DNA from: Pseudoramibacter alactolyticus
GTDB taxonomy: Bacteria > Bacillota > Clostridia > Eubacteriales > Eubacteriaceae
Length of the DNA: 64,000 bases
Assembly: GCF_050908235.1 (NCBI RefSeq)
Contig: NZ_CP194340.1
Direction: 5' to 3' (one strand)
Shown: one piece after another, positions 52,607 through 60,969 of the stretch
Layout: the number at the start of each line of letters is the position of its first letter
How positions within the stretch are numbered: the first letter of the stretch is position 1
The notes under the pieces: generated by a model
Told to the model about the DNA's origin: nothing
Database searches by the model: none
Seen by the model: only the letters and a program-made list of their open reading frames with translations
Translations under genes and position numbers: made by a program

Positions 52607-53623
52607 ATGACAACCATTAACAATGAAACGGTGACCCTGGCCCATGGGGCCGGCGGCAAACAGACTGCGGCTCTGATCGATCGGGTTTTTGCAAAAACTT
52701 TCGCCAATCCGGATTTCACGGCGGATGACGCGGCGGTGTTGGCGGCGCCCCGGGGCAAAATCGCGATGTCCACCGACGGCTTCGTGGTTTCGCCGGCGTT
52801 TTTTCCCGGCGGGAACATCGGCAAGCTTGCGATCTGCGGCACGGTCAACGATTTGGCCTGTATGGGGGCTCGCCCGCGGTATCTCACCTGCTCGTTCATT
52901 ATTGAGGAGGGCTATCCCCTGGCAGAGCTCGAGCGCGTCGCGGCGGCCATGGCCGAAACGGCAGAAGAAGCCCAGGTGCACATTGTCGCCGGGGATACCA
53001 AGGTGGCCGGCAAGGGCCAGGCCGATGGGGTTTTCATTACGACGGCGGGGGTCGGTGAGGTGCTGCCCGGCGTCCATCCGGCGGGACATCGCGCGGCACC
53101 CGGCGACGCGATTGTGGTCACCGGGGATGTGGGGCGCCACGGGGCGACCATTCTGCTCGCCCGGGACGACTTCGGCATCGAGGCGGATGTCACCACGGAC
53201 TGCGCCCCCCTTTGGACAGCGGTGGAAGCGGGGCTTGCGCGCGTGCCGGACATCCATGTGATTCGCGACGCGACCCGGGGCGGCGTGGGCACCGTGCTTT
53301 ATGAAATCACCCGGCAAAGCGGCGTCGGCATCCGGCTTTCCGCCGAGGCGGTGCCGGTGGCCCCGGCGGTGCGCGGCGTTTGCGGGATGCTCGGCCTCGA
53401 GCCGCTCTATCTTGCCTGCGAGGGCACGATGGTGATGATCTGCCCGAAGGCGGACGCGCCGGCGCTGCTCGATGCGCTGCACTGTGCGCCCCATACAGCC
53501 GGCGCGGCGGTGATCGGCGAAGTGACGGCGGAAAATGCGGGCCGGGTCGTGATGACGACGGACATCGGCACCCAGACCATTCTGCCCGAGCCAGGCACGG
53601 AACTTTTGCCCCGGATCTGTTAA
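52607..53623 (+). CDS. hypE: Hydrogenase maturation protein HypE
   Basis: 338 residues (PurM/ThiL-like ATP-dependent dehydratase). N-terminal LAHGAGGKQTAAL is the family start; the C-terminus ends PRIC, the conserved tail whose cysteine carries the thiocarbamate/thiocyanate. The start at 52607 was set by the GAGGAGG site; the longer open frame overlaps hypD and was rejected. With HypF it supplies cyanide ligands. hypA and hypB (nickel insertion) are not in the window. Confidence 0.95.
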   Translation: MTTINNETVTLAHGAGGKQTAALIDRVFAKTFANPDFTADDAAVLAAPRGKIAMSTDGFVVSPAFFPGGNIGKLAICGTVNDLACMGARPRYLTCSFIIEEGYPLAELERVAAAMAETAEEAQVHIVAGDTKVAGKGQADGVFITTAGVGEVLPGVHPAGHRAAPGDAIVVTGDVGRHGATILLARDDFGIEADVTTDCAPLWTAVEAGLARVPDIHVIRDATRGGVGTVLYEITRQSGVGIRLSAEAVPVAPAVRGVCGMLGLEPLYLACEGTMVMICPKADAPALLDALHCAPHTAGAAVIGEVTAENAGRVVMTTDIGTQTILPEPGTELLPRIC

Positions 53624-53690
53624 CAAAGAAGCGAAGAACCATGCCAATCATTGGCGTGCCGAGGCGGCGAAAAAATAAAAGGAGAGCGAC

Positions 53691-53957
53691 ATGAAAACAC
53701 GGGTAGCGGTCATCGCGATTATCGTGGATGACAACGCGGCGTCCGCCGCGATCAACCGGCTGCTGCACGAGGCGGCGGATTTTGTGGTCGGGCGCATGGG
53801 TATTCCCTACCGGGAAAAGGGCATTAATATCATCAGTGTGGCGGTGGATGCGCCTCAGGAAGTGATCAGCGCGCTTTCGGGCAGGATCGGGCGGCTGCCC
53901 GGCGTCAGTGTCAAGACGGCTTATTCCGGCGTCGTGACGGAGACGGCCGATGATTAA
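53691..53957 (+). CDS. TM1266-like iron-only hydrogenase system regulator
   Basis: 88 residues with an ACT-like/NikR C-domain-like pattern: VAVIAIIVDD, a central RMGIPYREKGINIISVAVDA and a final strand. This matches the small protein found next to [FeFe]-hydrogenase maturation genes (TM1266 type), thought to be regulatory. AGGAGAG precedes the ATG. It overlaps the second Fe protein gene by 8 bases and so ties the hyp block to the second nitrogenase-like set. Confidence 0.78.
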   Translation: MKTRVAVIAIIVDDNAASAAINRLLHEAADFVVGRMGIPYREKGINIISVAVDAPQEVISALSGRIGRLPGVSVKTAYSGVVTETADD

Positions 53958-54717
53958 GCTCGCGTTCTACGGCAAGGGGGGCATCGGCAAATCGACGACG
54001 GTGTCCAACGTCGCGCTGGCCATGGCCCGGCGGGGGCTCACCGTGATGCAGATCGGCTGTGATCCGAAGGCCGATTCGACCCGGGGGCTTTGCGGCGGCG
54101 AACAGCCGGCCAGCGTGATGGATTTGATCCGCGCCCGCGGCGAGGATTTCGAGCTTTCGGATGCGGTGAAGACCGGCGCCGGCGGAGTGATCTGCGCCGA
54201 GGCCGGCGGTCCGCTGCCGGGGCTCGGCTGCGCGGGGCGCGGGGTGATCACCGCCCTTGAGACGCTGGCCGAAAAAGGAATTTACGAAACGGTTCAGCCG
54301 GATGTGGTGCTATTTGACGTGCTGGGGGATGTGGTCTGCGGTGGGTTCGCCCTGCCCATGCGCCGGGGCTACGCCCAGAAGGTGTATATTTTGACTTCCG
54401 GTGAAAACATGGCCATTTATGCGGCGGCCAATATCGCCACGGCCATCGCGGGCTTCAGTGACCGAGGCTATGCGAGTCTCGGCGGGCTGATTCTTAACCG
54501 GCGGGACGTGGCCCGGGAGGACGAAAAGGTGGCGGCCCTTGCCCGGGATTTCGATACGCACATCGTGGGGGCTCTGCCCCGGGACGCCCGGGTGCCCGCG
54601 GCGGAAGAAGCCGGGCAGATGGTGCTCGAGGCATATCCGGAGGCGCCTGTCGCGGCGGCCTACCGCGCGCTGGCAGCAGCCCTTTGCGCCGAAAACGGAT
54701 TGGAGACGCGATGCTGA
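53950..54717 (+). CDS. Nitrogenase-like Fe protein (NifH/BchL superfamily), set 2
   Basis: 255 residues. P-loop GKGGIGKS at 8-15 and cluster cysteines Cys94 (GLGCAGRG) and Cys130 (FDVLGDVVCGGFA), at exactly the same numbering as in set 1. Clearly a paralogue of the first Fe protein but diverged over residues 44-85 and in the C-terminal third. Paired with its own component-1-like subunits, so the two sets probably act on different partners. The ATG overlaps the TM1266-like gene. Confidence 0.9.
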   Translation: MIKLAFYGKGGIGKSTTVSNVALAMARRGLTVMQIGCDPKADSTRGLCGGEQPASVMDLIRARGEDFELSDAVKTGAGGVICAEAGGPLPGLGCAGRGVITALETLAEKGIYETVQPDVVLFDVLGDVVCGGFALPMRRGYAQKVYILTSGENMAIYAAANIATAIAGFSDRGYASLGGLILNRRDVAREDEKVAALARDFDTHIVGALPRDARVPAAEEAGQMVLEAYPEAPVAAAYRALAAALCAENGLETRC

Positions 54718-56054
54718 CGAGGCTTACCCATAACCGAAGTACGGACCGGGCGGCGATTGCCATCGGCGAGGCCGATTTCCCCGCGCCCTTTGCCCACGGT
54801 CTGGAATATAATGCGCCGGTGCACGGCAACTGGAACATCGTTCACACGGGGATGCTCGTGCCGGAGAGCCACCAGATTTACATCTGCGCGCAAAACTGCA
54901 TGCGGGGCGTCGCGATGACGGCGGCGGAGATGAACGCGGCCGATCGTTTCTCGATGGTCGTTTTGGAAGAGCACGACCTTTACGACGGCGATCTCTTCGA
55001 GATCACCTGTGAAGGCATCGCCGATGCGATCAGAAAACTGCCGGCGCCGCCCCGGGCGGTGCTCGTTTTTCCCGTGTGCCTGCATCATTTTATGGGTACA
55101 GACATGGCGGCGATTTACCGTGAACTTGAAAGCCGTTTTCCCGGGATTGATTTCATTCGCTGCTGGATGGATCCGATCATGCAAAAGACGGGGCTTACGC
55201 CGGAACAAAAGCAGCGAAAAGCGCTTTATGATCCATTGGAGGCGCTGCTCCCGGATCCCCGGGCGGTGAACCTGCTCGGGGGCAACCTCGCGGTGGATCC
55301 CGAAGGCAGCGATATTGCGCGGCTGCTGGCGAAAAATCACTTTGCGCTGCGGGAGCTGCCGACCTGTGAAACTTACGGCGATTTTCTGGCTATGGGCGAA
55401 AGCGCCTTGGAGTTGTGCACCACGCCCTTTGGCGATTACGGCGCGAGGCAGCTGGCCCGCCGCCTGCAGCGGCCTTACCTTTGGCTGCCTTGCAGTTGGC
55501 AGTTCGATCAGATCGCGGCCGACCGAAAGCGGCTGTGCGAGGCGCTGGGCATTGCCGACGCGGTTATCGCGGCGGACCGCGCTGCGGCATTGGCGGCTTT
55601 GCGAAGGCTTGCGGCCACGCTGGGCGGCACGCCGGTGGCCATCGATGCCATGGCGGTGTTTGAACCTTTGGGACTGGCGCGGCTCTTGCTTGAGCACGGC
55701 GTAAACGTCGTGCGGGTGTATCTGGACGTTGTGGCGGCGGACGAGCGGTCGGCCTTCGACTGGCTGCGCGCGCATGCGCCGGGGCTGCCCCTGGTGGCGA
55801 CCATCCGGCCGGAAATGCGCATTGTGCGCCGCGGCGGCGACCGGCCGGCGGGGAAAAAACTGCTGGCCGTCGGGCCCAAGGCGGCCTATTTTGAAGATAC
55901 GGAGCATTTTGTCAACACGATCGACAACGGCGGGTTCTGGGGCTACGCGGGCATTGCCGCACTGGCGCGGCAGATGGGCGAGGCCCTGGCGGCGCCCAAG
56001 GATACCCGGGCGCTGGTGCCCCGCAAGGGATGGGGGTGTGACTGCGTGCTATGA
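54711..56054 (+). CDS. Nitrogenase component 1-like subunit, set 2 (NifD-like)
   Basis: 447 residues. ICAQNCMRG (Cys59, Cys63), FEITCEG (Cys100) and FPVCLHHFMGTD (Cys123) are candidate cluster ligands, spaced differently from set 1. VNLLGGNLAVD opens the second domain. The protein ends GWGCDCVL, an unusual CxC close to the C-terminus. The start at 54711 overlaps the Fe protein stop by 7 bases; a longer frame lies inside that gene. Role: electron acceptor subunit of the second system, substrate unknown. Confidence 0.83.
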   Translation: MLTRLTHNRSTDRAAIAIGEADFPAPFAHGLEYNAPVHGNWNIVHTGMLVPESHQIYICAQNCMRGVAMTAAEMNAADRFSMVVLEEHDLYDGDLFEITCEGIADAIRKLPAPPRAVLVFPVCLHHFMGTDMAAIYRELESRFPGIDFIRCWMDPIMQKTGLTPEQKQRKALYDPLEALLPDPRAVNLLGGNLAVDPEGSDIARLLAKNHFALRELPTCETYGDFLAMGESALELCTTPFGDYGARQLARRLQRPYLWLPCSWQFDQIAADRKRLCEALGIADAVIAADRAAALAALRRLAATLGGTPVAIDAMAVFEPLGLARLLLEHGVNVVRVYLDVVAADERSAFDWLRAHAPGLPLVATIRPEMRIVRRGGDRPAGKKLLAVGPKAAYFEDTEHFVNTIDNGGFWGYAGIAALARQMGEALAAPKDTRALVPRKGWGCDCVL

Positions 56055-57211
56055 GACAGACGAGACGCATCCTCCCGGTGACCGCCGGAGACATTTCCGG
56101 GGCGGCTTCCGCCCTGTATGAGCTCGGCGGCATGACGGTGATCCACGACCCGTCGGGCTGCAACTCGACCTACAACACCCACGACGAGATCCGCTGGTAC
56201 GATCAGGAAAGTCTGATTTATGTGTCGGGACTCACCGATGTGGACGCGATTAACGGTGACGACGGTAAACTCATTGCCGAGATCGTCGAGGCGGCACAGA
56301 TTACCAGGCCGCGTTTTGTCGCGCTGTGCAATTCGCCGATTCCCTTCATTAACGGGACGGACTTCGAGGCCGTTGCGGCGCTGATCGCCGGGCAGACCGG
56401 GGTGCCGGCCTTTTATGTGCCCACCAGCGGCATGCACGATTATGTGCGCGGGGCGGGGCTGGCTCTGGCCAAAATCGCCGAGCATTTTGTGACGGCGCCG
56501 GCAGGGCGCCGGCCGCGCACGGTGAACCTGCTGGGGATGACGCCGCTGGACTTTGCCAACGCGAAGGCGCGCGCGTCTTTAATCGCGGGCCTTGAGGCCG
56601 AGGGCTGGCAGGTGGTCAGCTGCTGGGCGATGGGCGACGATCTTACCGCATTGACCCAGGCGGGCGGCGCTTCGGTGAACTTGGTTATTTCGGCGGCGGG
56701 GATGCGAGCGGCAAAAGTGCTTGGGCGGCGCTTCGGCACGCCGGCGGTGATCGGCTGCCCGATCGAATCCCACGCACCGGCCGTTTACCGGGCGCTTGAG
56801 CGGGCGGCGGCCGGTGAAGGGGCATCCTTCGTGACTTATGCGGCGCGGGAGATATCATCCGGGCCCGCCGTGGCGTTATTGGGCGAGCCGGTGACCATGG
56901 GATCGCTGGCGGCCGCGTTGGCAGCGCGGAGTATCCCGGCGCGGGTGATTGCAGAGGCGGAGGACAGCCGGGGGCTGCTCGCTCCGGGGGACACCCCCGC
57001 CTTGGACGAGGAAGCCGTTATCGCCGCAGTGGGTGATGCGTCGGTAATCGTGGCGGATCCGCTGTATCGGCCGGTGGTGCCGGATGCGGCGCATTTTGTG
57101 CCGCTGCCCCATCTGGCGCTGTCCGGACGGATTTTTCTCGCGCAGATGCCCGATTATTTTGCGCCGGGTTTTGACGCGGTGATCGACGCCGTCGCGGCGG
57201 TCGCACGTTAA
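56051..57211 (+). CDS. Nitrogenase component 1-like subunit, set 2 (NifK-like)
   Basis: 386 residues. TAGDISGAASALYELGG at the N-terminus, then HDPSGCNSTYNTHDE with Cys37 and VSGLTDVDAINGDDGKL, the component-1 signature. VNLLGMTPLDF starts the second domain. Compared with the set 1 partner it has a single cysteine in the N-terminal motif, at the same position 37. ATGA overlap with the NifD-like gene. Followed after 35 bases by hydF. Confidence 0.83.
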   Translation: MRQTRRILPVTAGDISGAASALYELGGMTVIHDPSGCNSTYNTHDEIRWYDQESLIYVSGLTDVDAINGDDGKLIAEIVEAAQITRPRFVALCNSPIPFINGTDFEAVAALIAGQTGVPAFYVPTSGMHDYVRGAGLALAKIAEHFVTAPAGRRPRTVNLLGMTPLDFANAKARASLIAGLEAEGWQVVSCWAMGDDLTALTQAGGASVNLVISAAGMRAAKVLGRRFGTPAVIGCPIESHAPAVYRALERAAAGEGASFVTYAAREISSGPAVALLGEPVTMGSLAAALAARSIPARVIAEAEDSRGLLAPGDTPALDEEAVIAAVGDASVIVADPLYRPVVPDAAHFVPLPHLALSGRIFLAQMPDYFAPGFDAVIDAVAAVAR

Positions 57212-57246
57212 CCATTGTGAAAAATCATGAGAAAGAAGGCAGCATT

Positions 57247-58449
57247 GTGGCAACATTAAACGAAACCCCGCTGGGCGAGCGGGTGCACATCGGCTTTTTT
57301 GGACGGCGCAACGCCGGCAAGTCGAGTCTGGTCAATGCGGTGACGGGTCAGGCCATGGCCGTCGTTTCGGAGACGGCCGGCACCACCACCGACCCGGTGG
57401 AAAAGACCATGGAGCTTTTGCCCATCGGGCCGGTGCTCATCATCGACACGCCGGGCACCGACGACGTCGGCGCCCTGGGCGAGAAGCGGGTGGCCCGGGC
57501 CCGGGAGGTGCTCGACCGGACGGATATCGCCGTGCTGGTGGTCGACGGGGCCGTGGGCCTAACGGCGGACGACAGACGCCTGCTCGCCCTCTTTGAGGAA
57601 AAACAGGTGCCCTATCTGGTGGTGATGAATAAATGTGACGTGGGCAGCGCGCGGATGCCGGCGGACAGCATCGCCGTTTCGGCGCGCACCGGCGAAGGCA
57701 TCGAAGCCTTTAAAAAACGGCTGGCGGCTTTCGGCACGGCCGAACGGCGCCCCAAGGTCCTGGTGGGCGATTTGGTGATGTCGGGAGACATCGCGGTGCT
57801 GGTGATCCCCATCGACAGCTCCGCGCCTAAAGGGCGGCTGATTTTGCCCCAGCAGATGGTGATCCGCGATCTGCTCGACGCCGGCGCGACGGCCCTTTGC
57901 GCCCAACCCGGGCAGCTGGCAGGGGTTCTGGCGGACCTGAAGGCGCCGCCAAAGCTCGTGATCACCGATTCTCAGGTTTTTAAAGCGGTGGCGAAGCTCG
58001 TGCCGGAGGCGGTGCCGCTGACGTCCTTTTCGATTTTGATGGCACGCTACAAAGGGTTTCTTGCGCTGGCGGTGGCCGGCGCCGCAGCGATTAAAACCTT
58101 AAAAGACGGCGACCGGGTGCTTATCGCCGAGGGCTGCACCCATCATCGGCAATGTGAGGACATCGGCACGGTGAAGCTGCCCCGTTGGCTCGAAGCCTAT
58201 ACCGGCGCCCGCTTGGTTTTCGAAACGGTTTCCGGCAAGGGCTTCCCCGAAGATCTCACGCGCTACGCCCTGGCGGTGCATTGCGGCGGCTGCATGCTGG
58301 GCGAGCGGGCAGTGGTCAGCCGCATGCGGCAAGCGGCGGCCCAGCGCGTCCCGGTGACGAATTACGGCGTGGCCATCGCCCAGATGAACGGCGTTTTGGC
58401 GCGCAGCCTTGCGATTTTGCCGAGCCTGCAGCAGCGAGCGGCGGAGTGA
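57247..58449 (+). CDS. hydF: [FeFe]-hydrogenase H-cluster maturation GTPase HydF
   Basis: 400 residues. GTPase domain: GRRNAGKSS near residue 18, DTPGTDD near 70, NKCD near 121. The C-terminal cluster domain has GCTHHRQC and later AVHCGGCMLGER, which fits the CxH...HCxxC pattern. HydF is the scaffold that transfers the 2Fe subcluster to the hydrogenase. GTG 57247 was chosen (AGAAAGAAGG upstream) because the product then starts ATLNETPLGERVHIG, typical for HydF. GTG 57217 is the alternative. Confidence 0.95.
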   Translation: MATLNETPLGERVHIGFFGRRNAGKSSLVNAVTGQAMAVVSETAGTTTDPVEKTMELLPIGPVLIIDTPGTDDVGALGEKRVARAREVLDRTDIAVLVVDGAVGLTADDRRLLALFEEKQVPYLVVMNKCDVGSARMPADSIAVSARTGEGIEAFKKRLAAFGTAERRPKVLVGDLVMSGDIAVLVIPIDSSAPKGRLILPQQMVIRDLLDAGATALCAQPGQLAGVLADLKAPPKLVITDSQVFKAVAKLVPEAVPLTSFSILMARYKGFLALAVAGAAAIKTLKDGDRVLIAEGCTHHRQCEDIGTVKLPRWLEAYTGARLVFETVSGKGFPEDLTRYALAVHCGGCMLGERAVVSRMRQAAAQRVPVTNYGVAIAQMNGVLARSLAILPSLQQRAAE

Positions 58450-58480
58450 AGATAACGAAAGCATGACGAAAGGAGAGCGG

Positions 58481-59527
58481 ATGGATAACACGGCACTGAT
58501 CGAGGAGCTGGCAAGACGCCGAACTTTACCGGCACAAGCGCTTGCTCAGCTGCTGACGACCCTCACCGAGGCGGAGGCCGAGACGCTTTACGTCCGGGCG
58601 CGGGCCGTGCGGGAGGCGCATTACGGCCGCGCGGTGTATCTGCGGGGGCTGATCGAGTTCTCCAACATCTGCCGCAACGACTGCCGCTACTGCGGCATTC
58701 GCCGGAGCAACGGCCGGATCGAGCGTTACCGCCTGACAGCCGAAGAAATTCTGGCCTGCTGCGATCAGGGCTATGCCCTCGGCTTTCGCACCTTTGTGCT
58801 GCAAAGCGGAGAGGACACTTATTATACCGATGACGCCCTGTGTGCGCTCGTCGCGCGGATCAAGCACGCCCATCCGGATTGCGCGGTGACGCTATCCCTC
58901 GGGGAAAAGGCGGCCGCCAGCTATCAGGCGTATTTCGACGCTGGGGCCGACCGCTACCTGCTGCGTCAGGAGACGACGGACCCAGCGCTTTATGCCCGGT
59001 GGCACCCCGAGGCGATGCGTCTTGGGCATCGGCTGCGCTGCCTCGAGACGTTAAAGCGCATCGGTTATCAGGTGGGGGCCGGCATCATGGTCGGCGCGCC
59101 GGGACAGACGGTTGAAAGCGTGGTCGCAGATTTGTTTTATATGCAGGCCCACGAATTCGAAATGGTGGGCATTGGGCCCTTTATTCCCCACAAAGATACG
59201 CCGTTTAAAACCGCGGTGGCCGGAACACTCGAAGACACCCTGCATCTGCTGGCGGTGATCCGGCTGATGATGCCCCGGGTGCTTCTGCCGGCGACGACGG
59301 CTTTGGGCACGATTCATCCCCTTGGCCGGGAAAAGGGCCTCCTGGCTGGTGCCAATGTGATGATGCCCAACCTCTCGCCGCCGGGGGTGCGATCCAAGTA
59401 CATGCTTTATGACGGGAAGATCTGCACCGGGGACGAGGCGGTGGAGTGCCGCCTTTGTATGGAACGGCGCATCGCCAGCGCGGGCTGTCAGGTGGCGGTG
59501 GACCGCGGGGATTATTGCTTTGCGTAA
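58481..59527 (+). CDS. hydE: [FeFe]-hydrogenase maturation radical SAM enzyme HydE
   Basis: 348 residues. Radical SAM motif CRNDCRYC (Cys64, Cys68, Cys71). Near the C-terminus CTGDEAVECRLC gives the C-x7-C-x2-C ligands of the second cluster seen in Thermotoga HydE. It takes part in making the dithiomethylamine bridge of the H-cluster. AGGAG precedes the ATG; the open frame upstream overlaps hydF. The third maturase, HydG, is not in the window. Confidence 0.95.
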   Translation: MDNTALIEELARRRTLPAQALAQLLTTLTEAEAETLYVRARAVREAHYGRAVYLRGLIEFSNICRNDCRYCGIRRSNGRIERYRLTAEEILACCDQGYALGFRTFVLQSGEDTYYTDDALCALVARIKHAHPDCAVTLSLGEKAAASYQAYFDAGADRYLLRQETTDPALYARWHPEAMRLGHRLRCLETLKRIGYQVGAGIMVGAPGQTVESVVADLFYMQAHEFEMVGIGPFIPHKDTPFKTAVAGTLEDTLHLLAVIRLMMPRVLLPATTALGTIHPLGREKGLLAGANVMMPNLSPPGVRSKYMLYDGKICTGDEAVECRLCMERRIASAGCQVAVDRGDYCFA

Positions 59528-59566
59528 ACGGCGAAGCGGCATTGAAGGCAAGGAAAAGGAGCGGCG

Positions 59567-60871
59567 ATGGCGCGAAGCATGCGGCCGGACGAGCGGCTGA
59601 TTTATCACGTGGATGTCAACTCGGCGTATCTCTCGTGGACATCGGTGGCGAGGCTTGCCGTCGGGGAGAGTGATTTGCGGGGGGTGCCGGCCTGTGTGGG
59701 CGGCGATCCCCAGATGCGCCGCGGGGTGGTGCTGGCCAAATCCATCCCGGCGGGGCGATTGGGCGTGCGCACCGGGGAGCCTTTGGCCGCCGCCCGGCGC
59801 AAATGCCCGGAGCTGATCGTCGTCCCGCCGGATTTTGCGCTGTATCACCGCTTCAGCCGGGCCTTTAAAGCCATTTGCCGCGAGTACACGCCGATGGTTG
59901 AATCCTTTTCCATCGACGAGTGTTTTCTCGACATGACGGGCACCCGGGCAATGGCGGATCCGGCGGGCGCCGCCCGGGAACTGAAAGACCGCATCCGCCG
60001 GGAGCTGGGCTTCACCGTGAACGTGGGTGTCGGCACCAACAAGCTGCTCGCGAAGATGGCCGGCGGCTTCACCAAACCGGACCGGGTGCATACCCTTTTT
60101 CCGGAAGACATTCCGGCCAAATTATGGCCGCTGCCCGTCGGGGCACTGCTCTTTGTGGGCAAAAGCGCCGCGGGCAAGCTGACCCGCCGGGGCATTCGCA
60201 CCGTCGGCGAACTGGCCCGGGTGGAGCCGGCGGCGCTCGAGGCGATCGTCGGCGAAAAAAACGGGCGCGCCCTGCATCGGTGGGCCAACGGCATCGACGA
60301 CAGCCCCGTGGCGGCAGTGCGGGCGGCCGCCAAGGGCTATTCCACTTCGACAACGCTGGCCGACAACGTGACGGACCGGCCCCGGGCGCACCGCGTTTTG
60401 AAGGCGCTGGCCGATTCGGTGACGGCGCGGATGCGGGCGGACGGCAAGCGGGCGACCTGTGTCGGGGTGCACCTGCGCACCCATCGCTTCGTCAATCGAT
60501 CCCGGCAGCGGGTTCTGGAGCGCCCGACGGATATTACCGCCGAAGTGGAGCGGTTGTCAAAGCAGCTGCTCGGCGAAGTCTGGGACGGAACGACGCCCCT
60601 GCGCCTGCTGGGCATCGCCCTGACGGGCATCACGGACAGCCGGGCGGAGCAACTTTCACTCTTCGGCGATGCGGCGCGGGAAAAAGAGCAGCGGGTGGAC
60701 CGCACCATCGACGCGCTGCGCAAAAAATTCGGGCCGGATATTATCTCCCGGGGCGTGCGCCGGCCGGACGCAGGGCAGGCGGGCAAAAGCTACCGGGCGC
60801 TGATGGCGATGACGGCGGACGAGACCGCATCGGGAAAAAACCAAACGGACGGCGGCGAAACCAAATCCTGA
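59567..60871 (+). CDS. dinB: DNA polymerase IV (Y family)
   Basis: 434 residues. Catalytic residues: Asp16 in YHVDVNSAY and Asp117/Glu118 in SFSIDECFLDM. Helix-hairpin-helix region GVGTNKLLAKMAGGFTKP near 148. Typical DinB length plus a charged tail. Translesion synthesis enzyme. AAGGAG precedes the ATG. It follows hydE by 39 bases on the same strand, so it could share the long transcript, but functional linkage is unlikely. A clear terminator follows. Confidence 0.94.
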   Translation: MARSMRPDERLIYHVDVNSAYLSWTSVARLAVGESDLRGVPACVGGDPQMRRGVVLAKSIPAGRLGVRTGEPLAAARRKCPELIVVPPDFALYHRFSRAFKAICREYTPMVESFSIDECFLDMTGTRAMADPAGAARELKDRIRRELGFTVNVGVGTNKLLAKMAGGFTKPDRVHTLFPEDIPAKLWPLPVGALLFVGKSAAGKLTRRGIRTVGELARVEPAALEAIVGEKNGRALHRWANGIDDSPVAAVRAAAKGYSTSTTLADNVTDRPRAHRVLKALADSVTARMRADGKRATCVGVHLRTHRFVNRSRQRVLERPTDITAEVERLSKQLLGEVWDGTTPLRLLGIALTGITDSRAEQLSLFGDAAREKEQRVDRTIDALRKKFGPDIISRGVRRPDAGQAGKSYRALMAMTADETASGKNQTDGGETKS

Positions 60872-60874
60872 GCG

Positions 60875-60907
60875 CGGATGCACCCTCGGCGGGCATCCGT
60901 GTTTTTT
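60875..60907 (+). terminator. Terminator after dinB
   Basis: CGGATGC (60875-60881) and GCATCCG (60893-60899) form a perfect 7-bp stem, followed by GT and a T-run to 60907. It closes the long unit that starts at 45507. Confidence 0.82.
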
Positions 60908-60932
60908 GATGCGCGCAAAGTCTGCGCGGCTA

Positions 60933-60962
60933 TTGTCAAAATCTTTCGGGAAGTGTTATAAT
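60933..60962 (+). promoter_or_regulatory. Promoter of murT-gatD, with the start codon at the transcription start
   Basis: TTGTCA (60933-60938), 18-bp spacer, TATAAT (60957-60962) with an extended TG at 60954-60955. The murT ATG lies at 60970, only 7 bases after the -10, where transcription should begin. Confidence 0.8.
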
Positions 60963-60969
60963 CATTCGC

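Noticed and set aside
45853..57211. Genuine nitrogen fixation (NifHDK)
   Set aside because: The component-1-like subunits are short, FeMo-cofactor ligands were not recognised, and no nifE, nifN or nifB is nearby.
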